Below are positions 8,160-16,863 of a stretch of 48,198 nt of DNA, one piece after another. Each line of letters begins with the position of its first letter. Position 1 is the stretch's first letter. The translations under genes were made by a program, and so were the position numbers. The notes beneath the pieces were generated by a model. The model saw only the letters and a program-made list of their open reading frames with translations. It was not told where the DNA came from and made no database searches. The DNA is from Acidobacteriota bacterium (GTDB lineage: Bacteria > Acidobacteriota > Terriglobia > Bryobacterales > Bryobacteraceae): the NCBI GenBank assembly GCA_025354525.1, contig JANXMS010000392.1, forward strand, positions 1 through 48,198, given 5' to 3'.

Positions 8160-9281
8160 GTGCTCTCCCGACGCGCCCTTCTAACAACACCGCTCTTAAC
8201 CCTGCCCCTCATCGCCGCCTCCCCCGCCGCCCCCGTAGCCATCCAACGCGCCCGCACCTACGGCCCCAGCCTCGAAAACGTCATGCGCCGCCTCTTCGAT
8301 GGCATCGGCGGCCTCGAAAACATCGTCAAGAACAAGTCCGTCGTCATGAAGATCAACCTCACCGGCATTCCCGGCCAGCACCTCTCCCATGCCCCCGCCG
8401 AACTCTCCCACTGGACCCACCCCCGCGTCATCGGCATGGCGTCCTATCTCATCCACCGCGCCGGCGCCCGACGCATCACCATCGTCGAATCCCCCTGGTC
8501 CTCCACCGAACCCCTCGAAACCTACATGCTCGCCGCCAATTGGGACCCCACCGTCCTCCGCAACGCCGGCGGCCCCATCAGCTTCCTCAATACCAACTAC
8601 CTCGCCGGCGCCAAACACTACGCCCGCTTCCAAGTCCCCACCGGCGGCCACCTGTTCCCCGCCTTCGACCTCCATCCCATCTTCCGAGATTCCGACGTCC
8701 TCGTCTCCCTCGCCAAGCTCAAAGAACACGCCACCACCGGCATCACCTTGTCCATGAAGAACATCTTCGGCATCACCCCCTGCACCATTTATGGTGACGG
8801 TGCCGGCGAAAAAGAACCCTCCCTCGCCCCCAGTGGCGACCGCGGCGCCGTCTTCCATTCGGGCAAACGGGCCCCCAGCAAAAGCGCCCCTCAGGAACTC
8901 CACCCGAACTCCCCCCGACAAGACGGTTACCGCATCCCCCGTATTGTCGCCGACCTCAACGCCGCCCGCCCCATCGATCTCGCCATCATCGACGGCGTCG
9001 AATCCATGGCCGGCGGCGAAGGCCCCTGGATCAAGTCCCGCCTCCGTCGCTGCTCCCCCGGCGTCATCATCGCCGGCTCCAACGCCGTCTGCACCGACGC
9101 CGTCGCCGCCGCCGTCATGGGCTTCGACCCCATGGCCGGACGCGGCACAGCGCCCTTTGAAACTTGCGACAATACAGTAGAGCTGGCCGAACAACACGGC
9201 ATCGGAACCCGCGATCTGAATCGCATCGAAGTGGCCGGCTTCTCGATCTCCGACGCCCTATACTCTTTCCGTAAAGTATGA
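8160..9281 (+). CDS. DUF362 domain protein, exported
   Basis: A 373-residue protein begins with a probable export signal (SRRALLTTPLLTLPLIAASPAA; the twin Arg suggests Tat). The mature part matches DUF362: an early VVMKINLTG, then ITIVESPW, a middle VLVSLAKLKEHATTGITLSMKN, and late GVESMAGGEGPW and AVCTDAVAAAVMGFDP. DUF362 proteins are uncharacterised; some carry ferredoxin domains, but none is seen here. The GTG at 8160 is the only start that keeps the signal peptide, although an AAGGA lies unusually close to it. The stop overlaps the tex ATG (ATGA), so the two genes are coupled. Confidence 0.8.
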   Translation: MLSRRALLTTPLLTLPLIAASPAAPVAIQRARTYGPSLENVMRRLFDGIGGLENIVKNKSVVMKINLTGIPGQHLSHAPAELSHWTHPRVIGMASYLIHRAGARRITIVESPWSSTEPLETYMLAANWDPTVLRNAGGPISFLNTNYLAGAKHYARFQVPTGGHLFPAFDLHPIFRDSDVLVSLAKLKEHATTGITLSMKNIFGITPCTIYGDGAGEKEPSLAPSGDRGAVFHSGKRAPSKSAPQELHPNSPRQDGYRIPRIVADLNAARPIDLAIIDGVESMAGGEGPWIKSRLRRCSPGVIIAGSNAVCTDAVAAAVMGFDPMAGRGTAPFETCDNTVELAEQHGIGTRDLNRIEVAGFSISDALYSFRKV

Positions 9282-11518
9282 CCGATCTGAAAGCCCTTCC
9301 TACCCCTGTCCTCCTACACATCGCGAAACTCCTCGAAGTCTCGCTCCAAAGCCTGGTTTCCACCATCGCCCTCTTCGACGAAGGCGGAACCGTCCCCTTC
9401 ATCGCCCGCTACCGCAAGGAAGCCACTGGCAACCTCGACGAAGTCCAGATCCTCGCCATCCAGGAAAAGCTAGAGTACTTCCGCGAACTCGAAGACCGCC
9501 GAGCCACCGTCCTCTCCTCCATCCTGGAACAAGGCAAGCTAACCCCCGAACTCCAAGCCAAAATCGAGAAGACCTTCGACAAATCCGAGCTCGAAGACCT
9601 CTACCTCCCCTATAAGCCCAAGCGCAAAACCAAAGCCAGCGTCGCCCGCGAAAAAGGCTTCGAACCCCTGGCGCTTTACATGTTGGCCCAACTCCCCAAC
9701 GGCCAGCCCCTCGCCGACTTCGCCGCCACCTTCGGCAACCCCGTCGAAGCCCTCGAAGGTGCTCGCCACATCATCTCCGAAATGGTCGCCGAAAACGCCG
9801 ACTACCGCAAAGCCGTCCGCACCATGATGGGCGAAAAAGGCATCGTCGTCTCCAAAGCCATCGAAGGCGTCCCCGACCCCGAGGACAAGTTCAAGATGTA
9901 CGGCGACTTCTCCGAACCCGTCTCCAAGATCCCCTCCCACCGCATGTTGGCCATCCGCCGCGGTGCCAAAGAAGGTATCCTCTACTTCGAAATCGAACTC
10001 AACCGCGACGAAGTCTGCGCCTGGCTCCGAGCCAAAGTCTGCCAGTCCCCCGGCGAATGGCAGCCCCATCTTCATGACGCCATCGAAGACGGCTACGACC
10101 GTCTCCTGAATCCCTCCATCCAAACCGAAATCCGCCTGGAGCTTAAGGACCGCTCCGACGAAGAAGCCATCAAAGTCTTCCGCGACAACCTCGAAAACCT
10201 ACTCCTCGCCCCGCCCGCCGGCGCGCTCAACGTCATCGGCGTCGACCCCGGCATCCGCAGCGGCTGTAAGATCGCCGTCGTCGATGATACCGGCAAGTTA
10301 CTCGAACACACCGTCATCTATCCCCTCGAACCCAAGAAGGATGTCGCCGGCTCCGTCAAAACGCTCGCCCGCCTCATCCAACAGCACAACGTCCAAGCCT
10401 TCGCCATCGGCAACGGCACCGGCTCCCGCGAAGTTGCCGATATCATCAAAGCCGCCAACCTCGGCCCGTTCAGCGTCGTCGTCTCCGAAGCCGGTGCCTC
10501 CGTCTATTCCGCCTCTGACGTCGCCCGCCAAGAGTTCCCCGATCTCGACCTCACCGTCCGCGGCGCCATCTCCATCGCCCGCCGCCTCCAAGACCCCCTC
10601 GCCGAACTCGTCAAAGTCGACCCCAAATCCATCGGCGTCGGCCAGTATCAACACGATGTCGACCAGCGCCGCCTTAAACAAGGCCTCGAACAGACCGTCG
10701 AAAGCTGCGTCAACCGCGTCGGCGTCGATCTCAACACCGCCTCCGCCCCGCTCTTGAAACAGGTCGCCGGCCTCTCCGAACGCGTCGCCCAAAAGATCGT
10801 CGAGTTCCGCAATGAACACGGCCGCTTCAAAAGCCGCGTCCAACTCATGGCCGTCTCCGGCTTCGGCCCCAAGACGTTCGAACAAGCCGCCGGCTTCCTC
10901 CGCATTCGCAACGGCGACAACCCGCTCGATATGACCGCCGTCCACCCCGAGTCCTACTCCGTCGTCGAAGCCATCGCCGCTTCGCTGGGTCTCTCCGTCC
11001 CCGAACTCATCGCCAAACCCGAAGTCGTCGAAAAGGTGAAAATGGAGGGCTTCAAAACCGAGAAGGTCGGCATCTTCACCCTCAACGACATCCGCGAAGA
11101 ACTCCGCAAACCCGGCCGCGACCCCCGCGATAAGTTCGTCGTCGCCACCTTCCGCGAGGACGTCAAGGAGATGCGTGATGTCACCGTCGGCATGATCCTC
11201 GAAGGCGTCGTCACCAACGTCACCAAGTTCGGTGCCTTCGTCGATATCGGCGTCCATCAGGACGGTCTCGTCCACGTCAGCGAAGTCAGCCACCGCTACA
11301 TTACGGACCCCGCCGAACTCCTCAAAGCCGGGCAAATCGTCAAGGTCGCCGTCCTCGCCGTGGATCTCAAAGCCAAACGCATCGCCCTCTCGATAAAGGC
11401 GCTCGAACCCAAACCATCCGGCGGCGGTCGCCCCCAACCGCAGCAGCGCCCGCAGCAGAATCAGCCCTCCATGCAGGACAAACTCAACTCCCTATCCGGG
11501 AAGTTCCGCACCCGGTAA
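9278..11518 (+). CDS. tex: Tex, RNA-binding transcription accessory protein
   Basis: Tex is a conserved cytoplasmic protein that binds single-stranded RNA and affects transcription. The 746-residue length is typical. Visible parts are the Tex N-terminal region (PFIARYRKEATGNLDE at about 45-60), a YqgF-like RNase-H fold (NVIGVDPGIRSGCKIAVVDD at about 313-332), helix-hairpin-helix segments (SVNRVGVDLNTASAPLL and AVSGFGPKTFEQAAGFLRI) and a C-terminal S1 domain (GMILEGVVTNVTKFGAFVDI to VHVSEVSH). The Gln/Pro-rich tail is variable in the family. It starts with ATG 9278, coupled to the preceding gene, and its end overlaps the convergent DinB gene by 27 bp. Confidence 0.95.
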   Translation: MTDLKALPTPVLLHIAKLLEVSLQSLVSTIALFDEGGTVPFIARYRKEATGNLDEVQILAIQEKLEYFRELEDRRATVLSSILEQGKLTPELQAKIEKTFDKSELEDLYLPYKPKRKTKASVAREKGFEPLALYMLAQLPNGQPLADFAATFGNPVEALEGARHIISEMVAENADYRKAVRTMMGEKGIVVSKAIEGVPDPEDKFKMYGDFSEPVSKIPSHRMLAIRRGAKEGILYFEIELNRDEVCAWLRAKVCQSPGEWQPHLHDAIEDGYDRLLNPSIQTEIRLELKDRSDEEAIKVFRDNLENLLLAPPAGALNVIGVDPGIRSGCKIAVVDDTGKLLEHTVIYPLEPKKDVAGSVKTLARLIQQHNVQAFAIGNGTGSREVADIIKAANLGPFSVVVSEAGASVYSASDVARQEFPDLDLTVRGAISIARRLQDPLAELVKVDPKSIGVGQYQHDVDQRRLKQGLEQTVESCVNRVGVDLNTASAPLLKQVAGLSERVAQKIVEFRNEHGRFKSRVQLMAVSGFGPKTFEQAAGFLRIRNGDNPLDMTAVHPESYSVVEAIAASLGLSVPELIAKPEVVEKVKMEGFKTEKVGIFTLNDIREELRKPGRDPRDKFVVATFREDVKEMRDVTVGMILEGVVTNVTKFGAFVDIGVHQDGLVHVSEVSHRYITDPAELLKAGQIVKVAVLAVDLKAKRIALSIKALEPKPSGGGRPQPQQRPQQNQPSMQDKLNSLSGKFRTR

Positions 11519-12058
11519 CTGCCGCGCCTGCCACAAATGCCTCCGCCCATGGGCTGCCATCGCTAAGATCGCGCAGCCCAGCGGCGGCTTGATCATCGAA
11601 CTCGCCGGCGACACCACTTTCACCTTCTCCAGGTCGTACTCCGCCGCCCGATGGATCCGTTCAATCAACCCATCGTGCGCCGCCGCGAACCCCTTCACCG
11701 TCGTCGCCACGTCCGGCCTCACACCCGGCTCAAACGCCTTGGGCACCCGAAACCGCCGCTTCACCGGAGGCTCCATCATCTTCAAAAACAACTTCCAAAC
11801 CCACCCATACCGCGGCTCCAAATTGTGTACCCCTATCTTCACCGCCCCGTCCATCGCCGCGTCCATGGCAAACAAATACTGCTCCACGGTCAACCGCATG
11901 TGGTCCAAAATCTCCACTGCGCTCCAAGCCCCCACCGCTGGCCGCTCCAGCATCTGCTGCGGCGTCATCTGCGCCGCCAGCGCCAAGCCCCCCGCCTTCA
12001 CACTCTCTATTTGCCGCCGATAATCTTCCAACACCGGCGGTAACGTCTCGTTCCTCAT
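11492..12058 (-). CDS. DinB-family protein
   Basis: A 188-residue member of the DinB-like four-helix-bundle superfamily, which are metal-binding thiol-dependent enzymes or proteins of unknown function. The pattern of His residues expected for the metal site is present: a His in VEILDHMR near residue 53, and late AAHGRRHLWQARQL. The start chosen is ATG 12058, which overlaps the stop of the upstream DUF2721 gene as ATGA. A longer frame to 12109 would lie inside that gene. The 3' end overlaps tex by 27 bp in convergent orientation. The specific function cannot be assigned. Confidence 0.8.
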   Translation of the reverse strand: MRNETLPPVLEDYRRQIESVKAGGLALAAQMTPQQMLERPAVGAWSAVEILDHMRLTVEQYLFAMDAAMDGAVKIGVHNLEPRYGWVWKLFLKMMEPPVKRRFRVPKAFEPGVRPDVATTVKGFAAAHDGLIERIHRAAEYDLEKVKVVSPASSMIKPPLGCAILAMAAHGRRHLWQARQLPGAELPG

Positions 12059-12588
12059 CTGGGCTCCTGATGCTTCTCCGCACCCCGTTCCATAAACTCG
12101 ATCTCCCACAGTAACCCCTGCGATGACATCCGGGCTTCAAAGATCAGCCGAAACATAGCATACGCCAAAAAGCAGGCACCCCCCAGCCCCATCGTAATCG
12201 GCATCCAACTCAGTTGCCTTACAAACACCGACGAAATCCCAATCGCCACGCTGGTCCCCACGAACATCCCCGCCGCCAAATACAGCACCTGCATCACCTC
12301 CTGCAGCAACCGCGCCCGCCGACCCAGAATCTCCACCTGACCCAGCAGCAGCCTCTTCCGCTCCGGATTGATGTGCATCTCATGCTTCGGGTCGAAGTCG
12401 TTCTCCAGCACTTCAGAGATCTTCCGAATCCTATCAATGCATCGACCCAAGCGGTTCGACGTCGACAAAATAAAGGTACCGGTCGCTGAAAGCAACAGGG
12501 CTGGCGTAATCATTGATGTGAGTACGGCCAACCCCGCCGACAGCGTAAAGAGCTCCGGATTGTTCAAAAACGGAGGAATGGGAAGCAC
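12055..12588 (-). CDS. DUF2721 membrane protein
   Basis: A 177-residue inner-membrane protein. It has an N-terminal hydrophobic helix (LAVLTSMITPALLLSATGTF), the family signature STSNRLGRCIDRIR, a central charged helix, and two more hydrophobic helices (VLYLAAGMFVGTSVAIGIS and MPITMGLGGACFLAYAMF). DUF2721 is widespread and uncharacterised. The start is GTG 12588 with AAGG close upstream. It begins 9 nt after the stop of the frameshifted gene before it, and its stop overlaps the DinB start, so the three form a minus-strand unit. Confidence 0.8.
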   Translation of the reverse strand: MLPIPPFLNNPELFTLSAGLAVLTSMITPALLLSATGTFILSTSNRLGRCIDRIRKISEVLENDFDPKHEMHINPERKRLLLGQVEILGRRARLLQEVMQVLYLAAGMFVGTSVAIGISSVFVRQLSWMPITMGLGGACFLAYAMFRLIFEARMSSQGLLWEIEFMERGAEKHQEPR

Positions 12589-12597
12589 CCTTATAGG

Positions 12598-13400
12598 TTA
12601 GTCGTTCTTCTTCTCAATCCGCATCCTTTGTATCACCGGACCAGTTATATTCTCCCTCTCCACCGTATAATCCGCCGGCAGTTCGAAGAATAGTCGCGAA
12701 GGCTCGCCCTTCCGCGGATTGGTCAGCTTATACGTCGTATCGCCAGCCTGAGGATCCTTCCGCGACGTCATCACGACAGTCTTCAGCTCCGCCGACATCC
12801 AACGCTCGCTCACCGTCATCATTGGCAGTTCGTTGCCGACAGCACCCGCCGGAATCGTCACACTCGTCCGCGTCCCCTCCGCCTCAATGCCCTCGATCAT
12901 TCGCTTCCCCAGCGGTTCCGTCTTCGTCTCAAACTTGCCCATCTCGCCGCTCCCCGCGACCGTACGCGAAAACGTCCGCACCATCGCCGTCCCCCCTCCG
13001 GCCGCTGGGGGCATCATTTCCCGGTTGAAAAACATGACGTTCTTCCCCGGCCAAGTCCCGCTTCCCATGTCGGGCAGAATCATCTTCCGGGCCGTCTTCT
13101 TATGCGCCTCCAACACCCATTCCACCTTCGCCACCGGATCATGGATAAACGTCACCGGACCCATCTCCCGCCGCGTCCGGCCCTCGCCGTCCCGAGCGTA
13201 AACCTCCGTCCGTTTCGAGACGATCCGGTTCCGATCCACCAACTGCTGAACGCTCTCCGTCACGAACTCCCCCGAGAACGGAGCACCCTTGACGAGCGAT
13301 ATCTCCGAATCTCAATTCGCTCCTGCGTCACCACCGTCGGCGGAGCTTGCGCCATCGCCACCGCACCCGCGCCAATTACCAAGGCAACTAGCTTCTTCAT
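12598..13400 (-). pseudogene. Exported protein of unknown function, frameshifted
   Basis: Two frames appear to belong to one gene. ATG 13400 has AGGAG 9 nt upstream and encodes a signal peptide (MKKLVALVIGAGAVAMAQA) followed by PPTVVTQERIEIR. After about base 13305 the recognisable continuation (SLVKGAPFSGEFVTESVQQL) is in another frame and runs to 12598. A one-base shift near 13290-13310 would give a protein of about 265 residues. The mature part has a YARDGEGRTRRE segment, seen in acidobacterial exported proteins next to ECF sigma genes. The shift could be a real mutation or a sequence error. The gene follows a decayed sigma/anti-sigma pair, which favours real decay. Confidence 0.65.
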
Positions 13401-13425
13401 ACTCGTTATCTCCTCTAATCTGACG

Positions 13426-13662
13426 TTACTGTATCGACGAAACTACCCGCATCGCACGCACCGTCCCGTCTTCGCCCAACGACAACTCAACCGGTGCCGG
13501 CTCGCTCAATCGTCCGCGACCCACCGGCATTCCATAACTCGCTAAAGTCGCCCACGCCACCGGTGCCCGAACGATGTTTCCCCGTTCAATTGGCTCCACC
13601 GCTTGCCACGCGCCCACCGCCACAAACGGCGCGGTCTCCGGCCTTCGCCACCACCGGAGCAA
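13426..13662 (-). pseudogene. Anti-sigma-like protein remnant (C-terminal part)
   Basis: About 78 codons read ...PFVAVGAWQAVEPIERGNIV, then APVAWATLASYGMPVGRGRL, then SLGEDGTVRAMRVV. This resembles the C-terminal half of putative anti-sigma or membrane proteins encoded after ECF sigma genes in Acidobacteria, which end with LGEDGxxRAVR. No zinc-binding anti-sigma domain or membrane helix precedes it, and the frame before it is scrambled. It lies just downstream of the degenerate sigma factor, so I call it a remnant. The family match is from memory. Confidence 0.45.
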
Positions 13663-13683
13663 ACGCCACCGGCCACCACAACA

Positions 13684-14108
13684 TCACGAGCGCCGCCGCC
13701 GCGGCCTAACCACATTCGCCGCCTCCAATCCCGCCGGAGCCAACCGCTCCGCCAGCATCGCCTTGGCCCGATGCAGCCGCGACCGAATCGTGCCCTCCGG
13801 CTCCTCTGCAATCCGTGCCGCCTCGCCGTAGGTCATCTTTTCGACCACACACAGCGCCAACACCTCGCGGTACGCCGGAGGCAGCGTCGGAATCAACGCC
13901 CGCAGTTACGCCCGCAAATCAGCGCGCTCAAACTCCTCGCGTGGATCTACCCTCGGCCCTATTTCATCCTCGCCCATCGCCTCGTACCGCCGAGCCACCG
14001 CAGACAGCCCACTCCCCTGCCGCATCGACGCCGATAGACCACCGGAAACGCCGCCTCGTCGCCTCCGGCGATCGCGGGCAGTAACTCTTCGTCGGTCCGG
14101 CTCACCAC
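13684..14108 (-). pseudogene. ECF sigma factor, degenerate
   Basis: The start at GTG 14108 reads SRTDEELLPAIAGGDEAAF, the typical ECF sigma N-terminus, and then loses its frame; most of region 2 is missing. A later frame reads EDEIGPRVDPREEFERADLR, then a TAA stop (about 13905), then an intact region 4 (LIPTLPPAYREVLALCVVEK to MTYGEAARIAEEPEGTIRSR) with the helix-turn-helix. So there is a deletion with a frameshift, plus a nonsense codon. A TATAGT hexamer lies upstream at 14125-14120. The gene would have driven the downstream anti-sigma and exported-protein genes, which are also damaged. Confidence 0.7.
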
Positions 14109-14158
14109 AGGCTGCTGTAACTATATGCGCCCCGACTCCCCCACCGTTCCAAATACTT

Positions 14159-14707
14159 TTAGCCCAACGACCGCATCACCGCCCGCCGGATCGGATCCGG
14201 CAAGTCGTAGTCCCCAAATCGCGCCACCGAGCACCACGCCGTCCCCCGCACTTCCGACGATCCCGCCACCACCGCCGTCGCCGCTCGAAACCGAAAGATC
14301 AAGTCATGGTGCAAATGGTACGGCTCCCTCTTCCGCCCCGGTATCCCATGCACATCAAGCCCCACCAGCACCGGCGACGATCCCGCATCCAGAATCACCC
14401 CCGTCTCTTCCACCGCCTCCCGAGACGCGCTACCCGCCAGCGTCACATCGATATCCACTTCCACATGCCCCCCCGGCAACAACCATCGGTCCAACCGCCG
14501 ATGATGCACGAGCAATACCGCCGCCTCCCGCGGATGCAGCACACACGCCGTCGCCGTCACGTGCCCCGGCGCAAACTGGTTCCGCGCAAACGGGTACGGC
14601 GTCTCCCGCAGCAGATGCAGGATCAACTCCCGGCTCTTCCATGCCTCCCCGTCCGACTCCGCCCGCCAACCCTTCACCAGCGTCTGAACCGTCAATGGCT
14701 CCAGCAC
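14159..14707 (-). CDS. NUDIX hydrolase
   Basis: NUDIX enzymes cleave nucleoside diphosphates linked to another group. In the 182-residue protein the NUDIX box lies around residues 79-101: WLLPGGHVEVD, then SREAVEETGV. The REAVEETG half with its catalytic glutamates is intact. The first half departs from consensus: the usual Glu five residues after the Gly is replaced, and the spacing to REU is about two residues longer. The start is GTG 14707, one base after the stop of the alpha/beta hydrolase gene, so the two are co-transcribed. The substrate cannot be predicted. Confidence 0.85.
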   Translation of the reverse strand: MLEPLTVQTLVKGWRAESDGEAWKSRELILHLLRETPYPFARNQFAPGHVTATACVLHPREAAVLLVHHRRLDRWLLPGGHVEVDIDVTLAGSASREAVEETGVILDAGSSPVLVGLDVHGIPGRKREPYHLHHDLIFRFRAATAVVAGSSEVRGTAWCSVARFGDYDLPDPIRRAVMRSLG

Positions 14708-14708
14708 C

Positions 14709-15743
14709 CTACAGGTTCCTCTTCAAAAAATTGATGATTTGGTACCCATCCATGAACTTGAACGGCGATTCGCCCATCGTGTAGTGCCCACAGGGCAACT
14801 CCACCACCTTATGCGGAATCTTGTGGTCCGCAATCGCCCCCACAATTTGGCGGCTAAACTCCGGCAAAAACGTCGTATCGTACTTCGTGTAGATGAACAG
14901 GTTCTTCTTATGCCCGTGCGCCGCGTAGTGCGGTAAATAGTTCATCGGGCTGATCGCCCCCCACAAATCCCGCAACCGATCCCGGTCCAAATGCTCCTCG
15001 AATCCCTTCTTCACATGGATCGTCGAAAGCCCCGTCCACACCACGTCGGCCACGTACGACGAGCAATGGTTGTACACGTTCACCTTGATCCGCGGATCAA
15101 ACGTACTCGCCAAAAACGCGTAGCACGATCCCAAACTCGTCCCCACAATCCCGATCTCCGTGTAGCCCACTTCGATCAACCAATCGACGCACGCCCGAAT
15201 ATCCGCCACCGCCTGCCGCGTCGCATCTAGCGTCCGGCCCACGTTCGAAGAAACCGCGTAGTCCGCCCGGTGCAACTCCGCCGGCATCCGAAAATCGTGA
15301 TACGGCAAACTCAACCGCAACGCCGAAATCCCAAACTTCGCTATCCCCTTCGCCAACCCCACATGCTGCGGCAACGCCGAATTCCAATGCGGCAATACCA
15401 CCACCGCCTTTCCCTTCGGCTTCTCCGCCGGGCACCACAACGCATGAACTAAATTGTTCGACGGATGCGGACTTAGCAACGGCGTCCGAAACCGCAGCCA
15501 ATCGCCCTCTAGCCGAAACGCCTCCGGCTTCTCATAACTAAAAAAAGCCTCCGGCGCCGCCAAAATCGCCGCGTTCAACTCCCGAAAATACTGCTCGGGA
15601 TCCTTTTTATTCCCCGCCGAAAGCGGCCATTTCTCGGTCCACTCCATACCCCATTCAAATGGCCGTACCACCCGGTCCGTTGACCGAAAGCAAAGTGACG
15701 ATTCCCATTGGGTGATCCAGTTTTCGTACCAAGTTTGGAGCAT
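14709..15743 (-). CDS. Alpha/beta hydrolase, ABHD18-like
   Basis: A 344-residue predicted serine hydrolase. The nucleophile elbow GTSLGS lies in EIGIVGTSLGSCYAFLAS. An earlier strand reads AVVVLPHWNSALPQH, and a late His in VELPCGHYTMGESPF fits the catalytic triad. The overall pattern recalls the ABHD18/DUF2048-type hydrolases. No signal peptide is seen from the chosen start. ATG 15743 is preferred, since a longer frame to 15893 would overlap the divergent gene at 15873. The NUDIX gene follows directly. The substrate is unknown. Confidence 0.75.
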   Translation of the reverse strand: MLQTWYENWITQWESSLCFRSTDRVVRPFEWGMEWTEKWPLSAGNKKDPEQYFRELNAAILAAPEAFFSYEKPEAFRLEGDWLRFRTPLLSPHPSNNLVHALWCPAEKPKGKAVVVLPHWNSALPQHVGLAKGIAKFGISALRLSLPYHDFRMPAELHRADYAVSSNVGRTLDATRQAVADIRACVDWLIEVGYTEIGIVGTSLGSCYAFLASTFDPRIKVNVYNHCSSYVADVVWTGLSTIHVKKGFEEHLDRDRLRDLWGAISPMNYLPHYAAHGHKKNLFIYTKYDTTFLPEFSRQIVGAIADHKIPHKVVELPCGHYTMGESPFKFMDGYQIINFLKRNL

Positions 15744-15872
15744 AAGCAAAGAGCGATTCCCTATTTTAGCAGCGTGCCTGCGTAGGGTGAATCCCCAATT
15801 CCCTCTGGAATAGTCGCTGAGCCATGTTGCAAATGGAAAGAATCGCCGCATCATGAAGGTGGGAACGTAGAC

Positions 15873-16841
15873 GTGAATTGCAAGTACTGCCAAAAATCGA
15901 TAGGCCTTCTCCGTAGCCTAAAGGACCGTGACTATTGCTCTGACGCCCACAAGGCCGCCGCGACCACAAGTTCCGCGCGTGTCCTCCGCGAGCTCGGCGA
16001 ACTCGACTACAGCACCGTCGACTCCCGGGACGCTTCCAGCGAAGTTGTTGAACCCACCAAACAGCCCCCGTCCAACGTCTCTTCCACTGCCACGGTACTC
16101 ATTCTTCTCGCCTTAGGCGGCGTCCTCATCCTCTCCCTCGATTCCCAAGGGGGCGGTGCGTCCGGAGCACCGGAAACCGCTGAGCGTCGTCCCACTTGGA
16201 TCTCCCACCAGACCTCATCACTGCTCAGCCACCTCCCCAGAATCTCCGCGGGAACCGAACTGCGCAGCGACTTCGTCTCGTCCAACCTGCGCGATTGGCA
16301 GGCCGCCGCGGCTTCGGCCAGTTCCGGCTGGAACATCAATAATGGGCTCCTCCGCCCGGGAGGCCTACGCATCTGGAGTGACTCGAAAAAGCTGGCCGAC
16401 TACCGCTTTCAATTCGAAGGCCGCATCGAAAATACATCCGTGAACTGGGCCATCCGCGCAGGAGATCACCGTAACTACTACGCTACAAAGCTGATGCTCT
16501 CAGGCCGCGGCGACTCCCACACCACAGAGCTCGTTCGCTTCTCCATGATCGGCGGTAAAGAAACCCGTCGCGTCCGCCTCCCCTTGCCGCTCACCCTCGA
16601 CGACAAGGCGTTCTACCAATACGAGATCCGCGCCCTCAGCGACCGGTTTGTCACCATCGTCGGGGGACGCGTCATCGACATCTTCCACGATCCCAGACTC
16701 CGCTCCGGTGGCGTCGGCTTCTTTAGCGAGGGGTCCGAACGCTCCTCCATCCGCTGGGCCAAGGTCACCGTCGGCGAAGACTTCGTCGACAAGCTTCGCG
16801 GCTTTCTCACTTTCGGCCTCATCCTCCCCCCCATGGAATAA
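15873..16841 (+). CDS. Zinc-ribbon, membrane-anchored lectin-like domain protein
   Basis: A 322-residue protein with an unusual layout. The N-terminal treble-clef or zinc-ribbon-like motif CKYCQKS..DYCSDAHK (residues 3-26) is cytoplasmic. A single membrane helix (ATVLILLALGGVLILSL) lies at about 73-89. The extracytoplasmic part at about 128-310 has the beta-sandwich pattern of a concanavalin A/DUF1080-like fold (FQFEGRIENTSVNWAIRAGD, GGVGFFSEGSERSSIRWAKV). It may bind polysaccharide outside and something through the metal site inside. The start is GTG 15873 with AGGTGGG about 9 nt upstream. The next gene starts 20 nt after the stop, across a hairpin. Confidence 0.7.
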   Translation: MNCKYCQKSIGLLRSLKDRDYCSDAHKAAATTSSARVLRELGELDYSTVDSRDASSEVVEPTKQPPSNVSSTATVLILLALGGVLILSLDSQGGGASGAPETAERRPTWISHQTSSLLSHLPRISAGTELRSDFVSSNLRDWQAAAASASSGWNINNGLLRPGGLRIWSDSKKLADYRFQFEGRIENTSVNWAIRAGDHRNYYATKLMLSGRGDSHTTELVRFSMIGGKETRRVRLPLPLTLDDKAFYQYEIRALSDRFVTIVGGRVIDIFHDPRLRSGGVGFFSEGSERSSIRWAKVTVGEDFVDKLRGFLTFGLILPPME

Positions 16842-16863
16842 ATGCTATCAATGCAGATAGCAT
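16842..16863 (+). promoter_or_regulatory. Hairpin covering the junction of two genes
   Basis: An 8-bp perfect inverted repeat, ATGCTATC and GATAGCAT, is separated by 6 nt. It sits between the stop ending at 16841 and the ATG at 16862, and its right arm includes the first two bases of that start codon. It could block initiation on the downstream gene, stop some transcripts, or be an operator. There is no T-run after it, so an intrinsic terminator is unlikely. Confidence 0.45.

Noticed and set aside
8196-9197. Long open frame (333 codons) antisense to the DUF362 gene
   Set aside because: It is very rich in Gly, Asp, Glu and Val with no domain, and is the mirror of a strongly biased gene on the other strand.
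10298-11437. Long open frame (379 codons) antisense to tex
   Set aside because: The acidic, low-complexity translation is a shadow of the well-identified Tex gene.
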